Source: Anodontia alba (taxonomy: Eukaryota; Mollusca; Bivalvia; Lucinida; Lucinidae). Taken from it: a DNA stretch of 64,000 nt. The notes under the pieces were generated by a model. The model was not told the DNA's origin, did not search any database, and saw only the letters and a list, made by a program, of their open reading frames with translations. The DNA is taken from NCBI GenBank assembly GCA_964016985.1, contig OZ024821.1, positions 126,010,075 to 126,074,074 of the forward strand. The letters are read 5' to 3'. Positions 23,190-35,984 of this stretch are shown here, piece by piece. The position numbers and the translations under genes are program-made. The first letter of the stretch is position 1. Each line of letters opens with the position of its first letter.

Positions 23190-24250
23190 GTAACAGAAAG
23201 AAAGAAACAGTTTTTAAAATGTCCTAAAATTTCGTACACCAAAGTTTCTGATAAAATGCATATGCAAATAGTGCACACTCATATCAGACTGATCAGGGGC
23301 TATACTTGTTTGCCATTCCACTAAGTATTTTAAGAAAGAAAGTGTTCAAATTTTAGGACATTTACCATAATGATATCACACAATGATATGTTTCCTCCCT
23401 CTGTCCAGCAAGTGGTGGACTGAGTTGTGCTTATCAAAGATGTATGCTGAAAAGATCTTGTTCTTAAAATTGCATATAGATGTGTTATGAGGGTAGACAG
23501 AAAAGCCCACAGCTTGATGAATAGTTCTGTGTCAACAAACATAGACAGCTGACTCTAAGAAAAAAAAGACCCTGCAGATGAATTTAAAATAGTCAGATGA
23601 AATGAGGTCTACTCAAATTATTTCTCCAAATGCCAATGGGAAATCTTCCCAAAATAGTTCCAGCAGAGTCAGTCTTGCAGACAGTTTGGTCCAATACTGA
23701 TTCACCATGATGTGCCAAGCTGCAATACAAATGGGCACATGAAATCCTTAATTTATATGTATGCATTTAATGTTTGTACGTATGGATGTGTGCATGCTGC
23801 TACTGCTCTGTAAGTGGGGGGAGGGGATAGTGTGTGGGTGCAGTTAACATGTAATTAGTATACACACTTTAGGTTTTTGGTACTAAGATACAAAAATAAC
23901 AATTACTCCGTAAAGTCTTAATTATGATTACAGCAAACAACATTTCAATTGTTTTTTTTTTTGTTTTTTTTTTATTATTATTATTATTTTCACAGAAAAT
24001 GAGGCTCGACATTTACTGTGAATCATCTGCCTATCCCATAAAATGCCATTTTATTTTGCCTATCACATGAAATGCCAAGTTTTATTTTTGTTTTCTAAAA
24101 ACAAAAAAAAATAATAATAATAATAACAGTAAAAATAATAATAAAAAGAATGTTGTCAGCTATAATTTTTCCTAGAGCTTTAATGTTAAAAACCTTCTTG
24201 TATCTTTAGTTACAACATTGGTAAATAACAGATCTGTATGTGTCTGCTCA
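23190..24250. other. EXOC4 intron, no other gene
   Basis: About 1.06 kb between two EXOC4 exons. It contains an imperfect inverted pair of T/A-rich tracts (T-runs with ATT repeats at 23947-23990, A-runs with AAT repeats at 24100-24150) bracketing two copies of a CCTATC-CAT-AAATGCCA text. No coding signal was seen. Confidence 0.5.
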
Positions 24251-24251
24251 C

Positions 24252-24340
24252 CTGCATTAACTATAAGATTTGTGGCAGGCAGATATTGTTTCTTGGCCAA
24301 GTAATTATCTAACTTGTCTGGAACTTCCTTCACATGTTCA
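24252..24340 (-). CDS. EXOC4: EXOC4 coding exon
   Basis: An 89-nt exon with acceptor ...TTGTTGCAG and donor GTGAGC. It contains VPDKLDNYLAKKQYLPAT, corresponding to the VPQKLEQCMASKHYLSAT segment of vertebrate Sec8. Its final G joins TG of the next exon to give Val. The terminal repeat of a DIRS-type retroelement begins about 90 bp upstream of the acceptor. Confidence 0.95.
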
Positions 24341-24432
24341 CTGCAACAAAAGAAGAATAACAATGATATATATACTGTACCAGAGGAGCTGTTAAGGAGG
24401 AGTATCTGGTGATAATTTTTCTTATTTCTCCA

Positions 24433-24830
24433 TAAAAATGAAGTTTTTAAAAGTAAAACATATTTTAACTAGAAATACTTACCCTATAGATAATGTGCTA
24501 TTCTATTCTGTATTTTACACCTTCCACAGAAAAAACGACAGTTCAGTCATCTTATAGAGTCTTAATCCAGAAGGTCCCTTGTATGATTTAACTCTTCCAA
24601 CTTTAATGATCATGTGTCAGTTTCTTTGATGTATACAAAACAATAGAAACAACAGAGCTGCACGGGCGGAAGCTGGGACTCTCTTATCTATTGGTTAAGT
24701 ATTGCTAGTTAAAATATGTTTTACTTTTAAAAACTTCATTTTAACTGCAGAATACATTGCCTTATAGATAATGTGCTAGAATTTGCAGATTAGGAGGGAG
24801 GAGTTCTCCTAGTTCTAACCAACAATATAT
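24433..24830. repeat. DIRS-type terminal region with internal inverted repeat
   Basis: AATGAAGTTTTTAAAAGTAA at 24439 is repeated inverted at about 24700-24745, giving a roughly 300-bp foldback with ATAGATAATGTGCTA on both sides. It lies downstream of the tyrosine recombinase relic on the same strand, where a DIRS terminal repeat is expected. Solo relatives are at 17530-17670 and 44282-44590. Confidence 0.55.
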
Positions 24831-24917
24831 ATATCCCACAACTTCTGGTTTAAGACTCAGGAAACTCTACAGAATAAGATACATAAATGATATAATCCTA
24901 GGAATGATCTTATTCCT

Positions 24918-25030
<113 letters not shown>

Positions 25031-25089
25031 CTCACATATATATAAGATATTAATTACCTTAATATATGCACTGTAGGCTTTGGAGGCTG

Positions 25090-26411
25090 TCAACAATCTT
25101 TAGGTGTCAAAGGCACTGTCTTGCTGCCCCCCCTCCCCCACACCACTTTTTGGGCAACAACTACTGGGCCCAACCTCTGGAGATTTTCTGCTTGTTGAGA
25201 CATGTCCCTCAGGTAGAACTTAGCGAATGTAGAAGAATGACTCCAGACCGCTGCTTTGAGAATTTCATTAAGAGGAACCTTATCAAAGAATGCCCAAGAA
25301 AAAGATAGAACCCTAACTTCATGAGCTTTAATCTTTAGGAAAGAAATGTCTCTATTGGTGAGTTTCCTATAGGCAAGTTTAATAGCATAAGAAACCCATC
25401 TAGAAATCAAAGCTTTTGAAATATCTTGATTGCCTTTGATAGGTAGAAATAATCTAGTTCTATTCTGACAGTAGGAGCTAGTCATTTTAAGGTAAAATTT
25501 TACAGCTCTTATGGGGCACAGAAGTCTATCCATTTGTTCCCTTTTACATGTTCAAGCTAAACTAGGGATGACTATAGGATCTGGGTTGATAGATGGAAGC
25601 TGATTTTTTGCTAAGAAACCAGTTTGGACTATCAATGAAACTGATCTGTCAGACTGGTTGAATGTTAAATGATTTGCATCCATTGCCAAAGCATGAATTT
25701 CGCTACATCTTTTAGCAGTGGCAAGAGCTAATAAAAAGGTTGTCTTGATCGTAACGTGAAGATTAGAAGCCTTATACAGAGGTTCAAATGGGGCTTTCTG
25801 TAAACAGGTTAAGACCCAAGATAAATCCCACTTAGGAGTAAGACATCTTTGCACTGAGCGTTGCAGTTCAAAAGATCTAATTAATTCTGACAAGACTGGA
25901 TTAGTTCCGATTCTATTACCAGTTTTTAATTTAAGAGTATAAGAGATCAAAGCTCTATATCCCTTGATGGTACTTATTTGATACTTTTTCTCAGAGAAAA
26001 GGTAAATGAGGAAATAGGCTATAACTGTAAGAGGGGCCGAGACAGAATTAATCTTCTTTCTATGACACCAGTTAGAGTATACAACCCATTTGGCATCATA
26101 GACTTTCTGAGTAGATGTTGGTCTTGATTTTGAGACAAAATCTGCAACATTTGTGGAAACTTTTTACCTCTGATTGATTGTTTTATAACTCCTAAGCGTG
26201 AAGGTAAAGTGAGATTTTGTAGAAATTTTCCTTTTGATTTTGTCAGATGTCTTGGAAATAGTGGAAGACGACTTGGAGCTGACACTAGAAGTAGTAGTAT
26301 CTCTGAGAACCATGGCTGTTGGGGCCAGAAAGGAGCAATGAGAACTATTCTGCACTGACACTGACGTATCTTGGCTAGTGGCAGATCAGAACTGTGAATG
26401 TACATGTACAT
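25090..26411 (-). pseudogene. DIRS-type retrotransposon, tyrosine recombinase relic
   Basis: The minus strand encodes, in pieces, the C-terminal part of a DIRS-like polyprotein. 26411-26019 holds the linker after the RNase H region (APFWPQQPWF). 25950-25090 holds a tyrosine recombinase that would cut and rejoin DNA to integrate circular element copies. Recognisable catalytic motifs are TAKRCSEIHAL (first Arg), KAHEVRVLSFSW (His-x-x-Arg) and AAVWSHSSTFAKFYLRDM (Trp/His position and the Tyr nucleophile). An in-frame TGA follows VIPSLA, splitting the domain, and the linker is in another frame, so it is dead. The reverse transcriptase is missing, so it is truncated upstream. It sits in the EXOC4 intron between exons 27748-27886 and 24252-24340. 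Confidence 0.82.
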
Positions 26412-27740
26412 CGATATGGTCCATTATAGCAGGTATTTATGGCATAGAAACTGAAAACAAGGTGAAGAAGTCAGCCTTTTTTTTGCTTTGTTCTTTTGCA
26501 CTATTTTGTTTAAAATTCACCTGAAAAACCTATATTTGATAAAAAATAGCCTTTATAAAAAAACTTTTATTTTCAAAAGAGCCTGCTAGGGGGCCTGCAT
26601 AATATTATAATCACGTGGTCAGTAGCCCAGATGAAAACAACTACTTTGAAGTGGTCTATATATATTCAATTAAACAACTGACATGCCAGTTTCTAGGCAG
26701 TGCCTAACTAAATTCATATTACCTTTGATGTTAAATATACAGTTTTTGCCAACCATGAAAAGTTCTTGGTTTGCTGGTTATTGACCAAATAATCATTTTA
26801 GAAATTCAAAAAAAAAAAAAAAAATTATGCTCCTATTTATACATGTAGAAATTTTTGTATAAAAATAAGTGTAATTTTCATATTGGGGACAAAAGGAAAA
26901 AATATTTCCCTACCAACTAACAGCATGTGAAAATTGTTCGTACATGTAGATAAACACCAAATCAACATAGTTTTAGATTGGCCTTATATGGTCTATGGAC
27001 ACAGTCTTATCTACCTCAAGTGTTCCTGACAGGCGACTGCTAGAGAAAGTTAATGGAATGATGTGTTTTTACTTCAGGAGTAACTTTTTCAACAACAAAC
27101 TTCATATTTGAACAATGCACAATTTCATTAAAAGCTGAGTGTTTTCAACTGAATTACTATATTTACCCTAAGTATTGGGACATCTTACATCCTTACCATG
27201 CTTGTCCTAAATTTTAGAAAAGACCATATGAGTACCTGTTGACATGTCCAAAATATTGCTGGATGAGTACTGTTCCAATGCTTAGGGTAATTAAGGTAAA
27301 AGTTTAATTCTTTCAATGTCCACTATCCTCATATTCCAGTCACACCAGATTGTATCTGTACATAAATGTCATTCAAACATACAGGTACTAATCTGAATCA
27401 GAATCTGCTAATTATCATTTCTGGAACAACAAAATTCTGTTTTGAAATGTTACATATTTCTAGTAGTAATGAGAAATAAACAAATTTTGATTAATTTTTC
27501 TGTGTTTTTTCTTTTTTTTTTCTTTTGTTTGTCTGAATTGGTCCAAAAGATTGTTTGTTTATATATAAAGTGGTTCCATTAAAGAAAGTCCCGCAAGGTA
27601 CATAAGTGCTATTTTGAGGTTTTTATCTTTCCCATGGGACTGATAAGGGCGTGTGAGATAAGATTTGCTAGCACCAGTGTAATTTGCAGATATACTTATC
27701 CAGTGTGCAAGAAACCACTATCTGGCAGGTAAGTAAAAAT
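26412..27740. other. EXOC4 intron, nothing recognised
   Basis: AT-rich unique text with short homopolymers. A 29-bp imperfect inverted pair (TACCCTAAGTATTGGGACAT near 27165 and its complement near 27275) marks a small foldback of about 140 bp. No gene was seen. Confidence 0.4.
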
Positions 27741-27747
27741 ATCTTAC

Positions 27748-27886
27748 ATCTGATCGAGAAGTCCTGCAATTGTTTTCTGTTCAACACCATCTATCCACAG
27801 TCTTCTCAGTTCATCCCGTTTGCAATGTAATAATTTCTTACAACTACTCAAGTCATCTTTAATCTTTTTTATCTTTTCACGTGATT
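27748..27886 (-). CDS. EXOC4: EXOC4 coding exon
   Basis: A 139-nt exon with acceptor ...TATTCCAG, preceded by a T-rich tract on the coding strand, and donor GTAAGA. It contains [17 protein letters not shown], nearly identical to the hallmark [17 protein letters not shown] of Sec8. This is the strongest single piece of evidence for the gene call. It ends LLDQ plus two bases, completed to Ile by the first base of the next exon. Confidence 0.97.
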
Positions 27887-29302
27887 CTGGAATAAAAAAA
27901 AAATAAAAAAAATAAATAAATTTTAAGTTTCCATATCTCCAGATAAGAGGGGTATCCTGATATATATTTATTGCTACGCAAAAACCTATATTGTAGGTAT
28001 TCATTAGAGGCACCTCAAATACATTGCATTTTCTGTTAATATGAACATAAGCAATGCCTATAGGTGAGCCCGCAATGCACTATGTTTTATGCAAAATGTG
28101 TAAAATAAAAGTAAAAAAGGACTGCCTTTTGGAATCTAAAAGCCCAAGTGGCCCAGAAATCATTCACCATGATTAGCTGATCATGATACATTAAACTGTG
28201 CCATGGTGGCCACCTTGGCTGTCAGATCAGATTGCCTTTAGCAATCCAGAATCTGATGTTGTTTGAAAAGTTTCAAGATTGCAACCATAGCTGCCATCTT
28301 GGATACTGGAGCTGAACGATTTATATCACAGTACGGCTCAGGTAAGAGAACCAATTTTTTTTTTTCATTTCGCGGACCAATTTTACAATCCGCGATTTTC
28401 CGCCGAGTGGTTTGGAGTAAACCATTCCGAGTGAAAAAGTTTTACTCGAAGTTATGCGCTCGATATTCCGAGGACATTCAGTGGACCTCAGTGTACCCAT
28501 GATATTCGGAGTGCTTGCGAGTATTTGCGAGTGGCGATAGATTATTCTGTACAGGTAAGTTTGACCACTCAGATCATTCTCTCAAACGACGATAATTAAA
28601 CAAAAGTTGTTACAACTGCGAATACAATAAATACCCTCTAAACTAGTGCTGGCAGCAGCAGGATCAGACTGCAAAATGTACCCACTTACATAAATAGTTC
28701 TGCTTCCGACGACCAACTCTGGGACTGATTTTTTTATGTTTCAGCTGCGAGTATCAAAGGGCATATCCGAACAACAGCTGGTAGCCCCAATGCGCAAGAC
28801 CGGCGACGTATTTGGCCCAAAGCATCGGATGATTTCTAATCGCCCCGTTTTAGTTTTGGATTAAGGGTGGTGGTCGCCCGATTCTTCCTATATTCGTTTT
28901 CATGTGACTAGCTTATCCAGGTTGGCCCGTTTTTCTCGTGTCACTTTGCACGTGCTGCGGCTACCAAAAAATAGTTTGAACCCCCGAAACACTGCTGAAA
29001 ATTCTAGAGATGTCGACCTAACTGTTTTAGTATTTTATACTGAAAATAATGCGGTTGATGATTGGACCAGGGTTAGGACTACCCATTCAAATCACCACTT
29101 AATGATGACGGTGACTTAGTGTCTTGTCTCTTTCAACAACAACAACAAAAAAAAAAATAAAATATTTAAGTCATATTGAGATGATAGAACGCGGCGTCTG
29201 GTCAGGGTATTCACTGTTTGCCATTTTTCTCTAGGAATATCTAAACCTTATAGCCGGATGTACCTAAAATGGACGAGCTAGAAGCTTACAAGTTTTGCAA
29301 AC

Positions 29303-29337
29303 TCTCTCTCTCACTCTCTCTCTCTCTCTCTCTCTGG
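29303..29337. repeat. (CT)n microsatellite
   Basis: CTCTCT tract with one ACT interruption. Confidence 0.95.
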
Positions 29338-29429
29338 AAAGCTCTTTCTTTTTACCCTCATGCAAATATGACGAGTCCCCTTTCGAGCTAGGAGTTGTTT
29401 GCACTGACTTTATTGGAAAAATGATATCG

Positions 29430-29570
29430 CACCGGCGGGATTCGAACATGATTCGATCCCCGCTTATCATGAAATACATGTATTTGCTACGGTCATTCGC
29501 TCCTTCCACTGCTTCAAGATTGGCAGTTACAAGTTTCTGGCGGAAGGGGGTTCGGTGTATTGGTTAACTG
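29430..29570 (-). repeat. Diverged tRNA-derived SINE fragment
   Basis: The complement contains CGGGGATCGAATC and GTTCGAATCCCGCC, B-box-like text, preceded by body text (TTCCGCCAGAAAC, ATCTTGAAGCAG) related to the SINE at 495-799. The head is rearranged. Confidence 0.5.
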
Positions 29571-29754
29571 CTTATTGTATAAGCATGCCCCCTCCCCACC
29601 AACCCCCCTTCTTTACTGGCGCGATTCATAAAAAAAATGCTGTTCCCAATCCCATTTCGCATGGGCCCGACTCGTTAAAGCAATTGCAGTTAACTCCCTT
29701 TTGATAGTCAGTTGCAGTTAGCTCCCTTAAAAGGGTAAACCAACTGCAGTGTGA

Positions 29755-29829
29755 GGACGTTACCCCGCATTTATCAGGGTACAAATGAATATTACGTTAC
29801 CCCGCATTTATCAGGGTACAAATGAATAT
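29755..29829. repeat. Two tandem copies of a 36-bp unit
   Basis: CGTTACCCCGCATTTATCAG and the following text through AATATTA occur twice in direct succession. Confidence 0.9.
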
Positions 29830-30242
29830 TAGGTTATGTTATTCTCTGACAGTATATACATTAATAACATTATCTTTATTGGTTAATAGAGCAATCTTCA
29901 AAACTTTCGTTTCCATGTAAAGTGTTCTGTTTTTGTGTCTTCAACATTTATGCAAAACCAAGACCGTAATTTATGAAACCAGTAAAAGAGACGCATGTAT
30001 AAACCTAGCATCGGCGGGAAAGAATCTTCAAAATGACATTTGTCCATAATATTATCATATGCCCTCGCGGACATTCTAAGCAGAGTCTTCCTGGTTAGAA
30101 ACTAATACTAAGTTACGAGGACAAAGTGTCTTGCTCAAAGACACAACACTTGGTGCTCGAGGGTATCGAATTACCACTATCTGGGCTTATTCAGCAGACG
30201 ACAAAAAAAAAACAAAAAAAAATCGTTATTTTTTTTTTTTTT

Positions 30243-33200
30243 ATTATAGTCTAGTCATTTTAGCCCAAAAAATCGCATAACCTAAAACAAATTCCTTCAT
30301 AAAAGATATTTATATATTTTATACCACGGAGGTATCCTAAGTTACAGAAAAAAAGTCCTCAAAAAAATTCGCAGGGGAAAAGTGATTTTTGAGGCAAAAT
30401 ATTGAAAAAATGAACAAAAATCAACAAAAACAGGAATAAATTCATAAAAATTACATTTGAGTTCAAAACAATACTCTAAATAGCTAAAAATATTCAAAAT
30501 AGTGCTAAACACCTATGAAAAAATTTTGAACAAAGTCTATGTATACAAAATAGTCATTTTTGGGGTAGAAAAGTGAAAATTTTGACAAAATCCGAGGAAA
30601 ACAGGAATAATTTTTTAAAAATTTACTGGTCATGATTCCTTGAAATGTTTTGATGTAAATTATTACATATGATTCTCAGGTAGCTGCAAGAAAAAAAGAA
30701 AATTTTTATTTCAATAAAAAAATAGTCTTTTGAGGGGGAGAAAAACTCGTTATTTGACCTAAAAATAAGCTGAAACTAATTGAAATAGGCTTCTTCAGCA
30801 AAATACTGGCCCTATTGTTACTTGTTACTGTTACTGTTGCCAATGGAACCCTATTGAAAAGTAACTTATCATCTTTCCAATTGACAGCAGGTCATTTGAG
30901 ACTTGTTTATAGCATCTGATCTCATAAAATCGTGTATTAGGTAAGAAAGGGTCGTTAAAAATGGGTTAAAATAGCCTTCTTCGTTACATTACTGGGTATA
31001 TTTGGTAAAGTCGTGTTACTTTTTGGCAATGGGACCCTATGAAAACAATTTTATATCTTCCTAGTTAGAAAAGGACACCACTGACGACTAGTTGGTTTTG
31101 TCTGGTCTCATGAAACCTTGTTTAAGTGAGAAAGGGGTCATTCTAAAAGGGTTGCGATATGCATCTTCAGCTAGATACTGAGCATTTGTAGTATAAATGT
31201 GTTACACCTGACAATGGCATTTTGTTTTAAAAGTCATTTTACATCTTTCCGGTTAAAGGACAGGTTATTTGAGACTTGTTGGTAGTGTCTGGTCTCATAA
31301 CAATCTTGTTTAAGATGAAAAGGGGTCGTTCAGAATGTGTTGAAATAGGCATTTTCAGCCAAATACTGGGCATATTTGGTATTAATAAAATACAAAACGG
31401 CAACAGAACCCAAATGAAATATGATACCATATCTTACTGGTTAATGGGCAGGTTTTTGAGACTTGTTGGTAGTATTTTGTCTCATGAAAAAAAAATTATT
31501 ATTGAGGAAAAGGGGTTGTTCAAAATTGGTTGAAATAGTCATCTCCAGCCAAATACTGGGCATATTTGGAACACTGAAATTCAACTGGCAAAGGTGCCTT
31601 ATTTTTAAGTGATTTTGTTATCTCTGTGGATAAAGGACAGGTCATTTGTGACTTATTTGCAGTGTCTGGTCTCATAAAAGCCTGGTTTAAGGGGAGGAGG
31701 GGCTGTTCAGAATGGGTTGTATTGGCTTCATTATCCCCAAACCGGGATTTTATGTAGAAGATGTCATAAAAGTGACAACGAAACCCTATCAAAAATGAAT
31801 TTTATCCATATCTTGTTGTAAGGCATGTCATTTTTTTGTTGGTAGTGTCTGGTTGTATGAAACACTGGTTTAAGGGCAAAGGGGGTCATTCAAAATGTAT
31901 TAGAATCAGCATCTGCATTCGAATGCTGGGCATATATGGAATAAATGTCATACAAGTGTCAATGAAGCCCTAGTGAAACGTGGTTTTGATACCTATATTG
32001 TTAAAGGCCAGGTCCTTTGTGACGTTTTGGTTGTGTTTTGCATAAAGAAACTCTTGTTAAAGGCGAAAGGGGTTATTCAAATTGTGTAAAAAAATGCATC
32101 CCCATTGAAATATTAGGTGCATTTCATTTAGATGAATTAAAGTTGGCAATGGAATCCTACTGAAAATAATAGTGATAACTATTTCGTTCAAGGGCAGTTT
32201 ATCTGAGATTTGTAGGTTGTGTCTGGTGTCATAAGAGTCTTGTTTAAGAGAAAATGGGGTGATCAGGTTTGAACTGAAATAGGCTTCTTCATCCAACAAG
32301 AGCTGTCAGCAGACAGCATAGCTCGCCTGGATCTAAGGACTAAATGCCCCTTTGGCCTATCGGGGGAGGAAGGGGGCATTAAGGTCATAATTGTCATAGG
32401 GGAGGGGGTGCTGCTGAATAAAACTTTGGACCCATATCTATCATCAAACCCAACATGAACCAAATCCATCATATGGTTTTGAAATTAAAGCTTTTAAAAA
32501 GCTTTAACATAAAACTCTAGTAAAACATTTGTCTGTGACCTTGAACTTTTGGCCATAGTCATAGGTGGGGGTATCTTTCTGTGAAGTTATATTAAAATCC
32601 ATTGATAAATGTAGGCGCTAGAGCAATGATAAAATTTTTCTCAAAATAGCCACAATGACCTTGACCTTGAGCCCAACACCCTGAAAGTTGAACTTATTCT
32701 AGATATTGTTATACACAACATCTGTATAAAGTTATATTAAATCCATTGATAAATGTAGGCACTAGAGCGATGACAAAAGGTGAACATATGTACGTACCTA
32801 CATACGTACTTACGTAAAAAAAAACCCTATATTCCCTCGCCACTTCGTGGTGCATGGGGATATTAAACTCTGGACCTCTATCTGTCATCATGCAAAATAT
32901 GAACCAAATCCATCATTTGGTTTGGAAAATACGAGCTCTTTAAAAACTATAACGTAATACTTTATTTGTAAAATTTCAAAGTCTGTGAACTTGACCTTAA
33001 GATCATGGGCATGGGGTAGGGTATTGCTGAAAGAAACTTTGGATCTATATCTATCATCATACCAAACATGAACCAAATCCATCATATGGTTTGGAAAATA
33101 TGAGCTCTTAAAAAACTTTAACGTAAATGTGGGCGCCGACGCCGACACCGGGGGTAGTGCAATAGCTCTTCCTGGACTTCGTCCAGGCGAGCTAAAAACT

Positions 33201-35390
33201 GATCATATTTGGCATAGATGTCATACAACTGGCAATTGAACCCTAATGAAAATTGATTTTGATAGATATCTGGTTCAAGGAAAAGTCATTTGAGACTTAA
33301 TGGGTGTGTTCCAATGCTAGTTGTTAGACCCTTGTTAAATATGACCAGTATTTGGCTGAAGATATCTGTTTCAACCCATTTTGAATGACCTCTTTTGTGC
33401 TAAATAAAAGTTTTCTGAGACCATTCACTATCAACAAGTTTCAAATGACCTGTGATTGAAAAAGACAGATATAAAAGTTTTTTGATAGGGTTAAATTGCC
33501 AGTTGTATTACATCTATACCAAATTATGTCCAGTATCTGGCTGAAGAGACCTATTTCAACACATTTGAATAACCTTTTTCCCCCTTAAACAATTTTTATG
33601 AGCTCAGACACCACCTACAAGTCTCAAATAACCTGCCCTTCAACAAAATAGGTATCAATATCACTTTAATTATGGTTTCATTGCCAGTTCTAAGATATCT
33701 ATACTAAATACGTCCAACAGTTGCCTGAAAATGCTTATTTTTATAATTAGCAGATTTTGAATGACACTTTACCCCTTTAAACAGGAGTTCCTTGCGACCA
33801 TATAATACCAACAAGTCTCAAATAACATTCAGCATAGGTTTCAAACTTACTAATAAAGTTCCATTGAAAATAGTTTGATATCTACACCAACTATGCCAAG
33901 TATTTGGATGGAGAAGACTATTTTAACCCTGCTTTAACGACCCCTTTTCCCGTTCAGCGAGACCTTTTTATGGCATCATACCATGCCGGTAAGTCTCAAA
34001 CGACTTACTCTTTAACAAGATAGGTTTCCTCTTTAACCAGATAGGTTTCAATATCACTTTCAACTGGGTTCATTGCCAATTGTAATTCATCATCACAAAA
34101 TATGTCCAGTATTTGGCTGCAGATGCATATGTCAACAAATTTGAACGGCCCCTTTTCCTCTAAATTACGCCTATTATGGGATCAGACATTACCAGCAAGT
34201 CTCAAATAACCTGCCCATTAACCAGTTAGATATGGTATCATTTTTCTATTGGGTTCTATTGCCATATTGTATTTTATCAATATCAAATATGCCCAGTATT
34301 TGGCTGAAAATGCCTATTTCAACCCATTCTGTACGACCCTTTTTCGTCTTAAACAAGACTGTTATGAGACCAGACACTAGCAGCAGGTCTCAGATGACCT
34401 GTTTTTAACCAGAAAGATGCAAAATGACTTTTAAAAAAAGATTCCATTGTCAGGTGTAATGCATTTATACAACAAACGCTCAGTATCTAGCTGAAGATGC
34501 ATATCGCAACCCTTTTAGAATGGCCCCTTTCTCACTTAAACAAGGTTTCATGAGACCAGACAAAACCAATTAGTCGTCAGTGGTGTCCTTTTCTAACTAG
34601 GAAGATATAAAATTGTTTTCATAGGGTCCCATTGCCAAAAGTAACATTTTACCAAATATACCCAGCAATGCAACAAAGAAGGCTATTTTAACCCATTTTT
34701 AACGACCCTTTCTTCCTTAATACAAGATTTTATGAGATCAGATGCTATAAACAAGTCTCAAATGACCTGCTGTCAATTGGAAAGATGTTAAATTACTTTT
34801 CAATAGGGTTCCATTGGCAACAGTAACAGGACCTTGCCAAATAGGGCCAGTATTTTGCTGAAGAAGCCTATTTCAATTAGTTTCAGCTTATTTTTAGGTC
34901 TTTCTACCCCTCAAAAGACTATTTTTTTATTGAAATAAAAATTTTCTTTTTTTCTTGCAGCTACCTTAGAATCATATGTAACAATTTACATCAAAACATT
35001 TCAAGGAATCATGACCAGTAAATTTTTAAAAAAATATTCCCGTTTTCCCCGGATTTTGTCAAAATTTTCACTTTTCTACCCCAAAAATGTGTATTTTGTA
35101 TACACCGACTTTGTTCAAAAAATTTTCATAGGTGTTTAACACTATTATGAATATGTTTAGCTATTTAGATTATTGTTTTGAATTCAAATGTAATTTTTAT
35201 GAATTTATTCCTGTTTTTGTTGATTTTTGTTCATTTTTTCATTATTTTGCCTCAAAAATCACATTTCGTCTGCGAATTTTTTTGAGGACTTTTTTTCTGT
35301 AATTAAGTACATTGCACACTTTTTAAAAATGTTCATAACTTTTGTGAAGGAATTTGTTTTACCTCTAACCCTATTTAGCCTAGACTATTA
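30243..35390. mobile_element. Foldback-like element, 5.15 kb, arms of about 2 kb
   Basis: From TATAGTCTAG at the left to CTAGACTATTA at the right, the sequence is one giant imperfect palindrome. The outer about 540 bp of each arm is A/T-rich and single copy (e.g. CCTAAAACAAATTCCTTCA, its complement near 35345). Inside it each arm is an array of about 185-bp units (ATTTGAGACTTGTTGGTAGT, GTCTGGTCTCAT, AAATACTGGGCATATTTGG). Orientation switches at about 33330. Long arms made of tandem subrepeats are the hallmark of Drosophila foldback elements. No protein is encoded. A HINE-type element (32298-33192) interrupts the left arm, so it came later. Confidence 0.75.
32298..33192 (+). mobile_element. 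HINE/pearl-like element inside the foldback arm
   Basis: This roughly 895-bp insert splits a unit of the left foldback arm: CATCCAA on one side, ACTGATCATATTTGG on the other, where intact units read CCAAATACTGGGCATATTTGG. It begins CAAGAGCTGTCAGCAGACAG, has TAGCTCGCCTGGA near the 5' end, three diverged internal units (AACATGAACCAAATCCATCA, ATATGGTTTTG/GGAAAAT) and a 3' hairpin CCTGGAC-TTC-GTCCAGG followed by CGAGCTAA. The 5' subterminal text is the inverse of the 3' hairpin arm, as in the other pearl/HINE elements here. Confidence 0.7.
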
Positions 35391-35650
35391 CCAAGAAAAC
35401 AGGATTTGACATTCATGCAATGGAGACAATTTGCATGAAATGCAAAGCCTGTTTTCTTGGAAGAATGAGAAAAATATTTCAAAATGTCGTCTGTTGAAAA
35501 TTTTACCCAGAGTGTTAGGCGTTATGGTTTGCACAAACAAATCGCGCATGGGTCTGTGCATGGCGAAACCTACGATGTCCTGTACGAAGAGACGGATCAG
35601 CCTGCACAATCTGTGCCTGCACATCAGTAGTTTGATCAGAGCCTTCGCTT

Positions 35651-35937
35651 TGGGGTGGTCGGGTGGTGCGAAGGTGCTGTGTATCTTACATCACCGGGGC
35701 GTCCAACTGATATTGGCTTACAGTTGGGCAAGGCCTGCTATCCTTGGAGTGGGTAAGGGTAGAGGGGGAATGTTTTTATTTCTTCTGTTTCTTCACTTTC
35801 ATTCCTGTTCCTCTTTCTTCCCTGTCCCTCTCTTTCATCTCCTCTACTCTCTCTTCTATCTCTTTTCTCCCTTTCTCTGGGAGACGACACAAAATGACCC
35901 TCAAGGGTTGACGTGTCGTTAAACCCCAACACAATCA
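35651..35937 (+). repeat. Full-length SINE with 16-bp target duplication
   Basis: Bounded by ATCAGAGCCTTCGCTT at 35635-35650 and 35938-35953, an exact 16-bp duplication. Head GGGGTGGTCGGGTGGTGCG, pyrimidine-rich body, tail TTGACGTGTCGTTAAACCCC plus AACACAATCAATC. It is the opposite orientation to the other three copies. The duplication settles the true 5' end of this SINE family. Confidence 0.9.
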
Positions 35938-35984
35938 ATCAGAGCCTTCGCTTATCGTATGTACCGCCTACAATCTCTGGGTTT

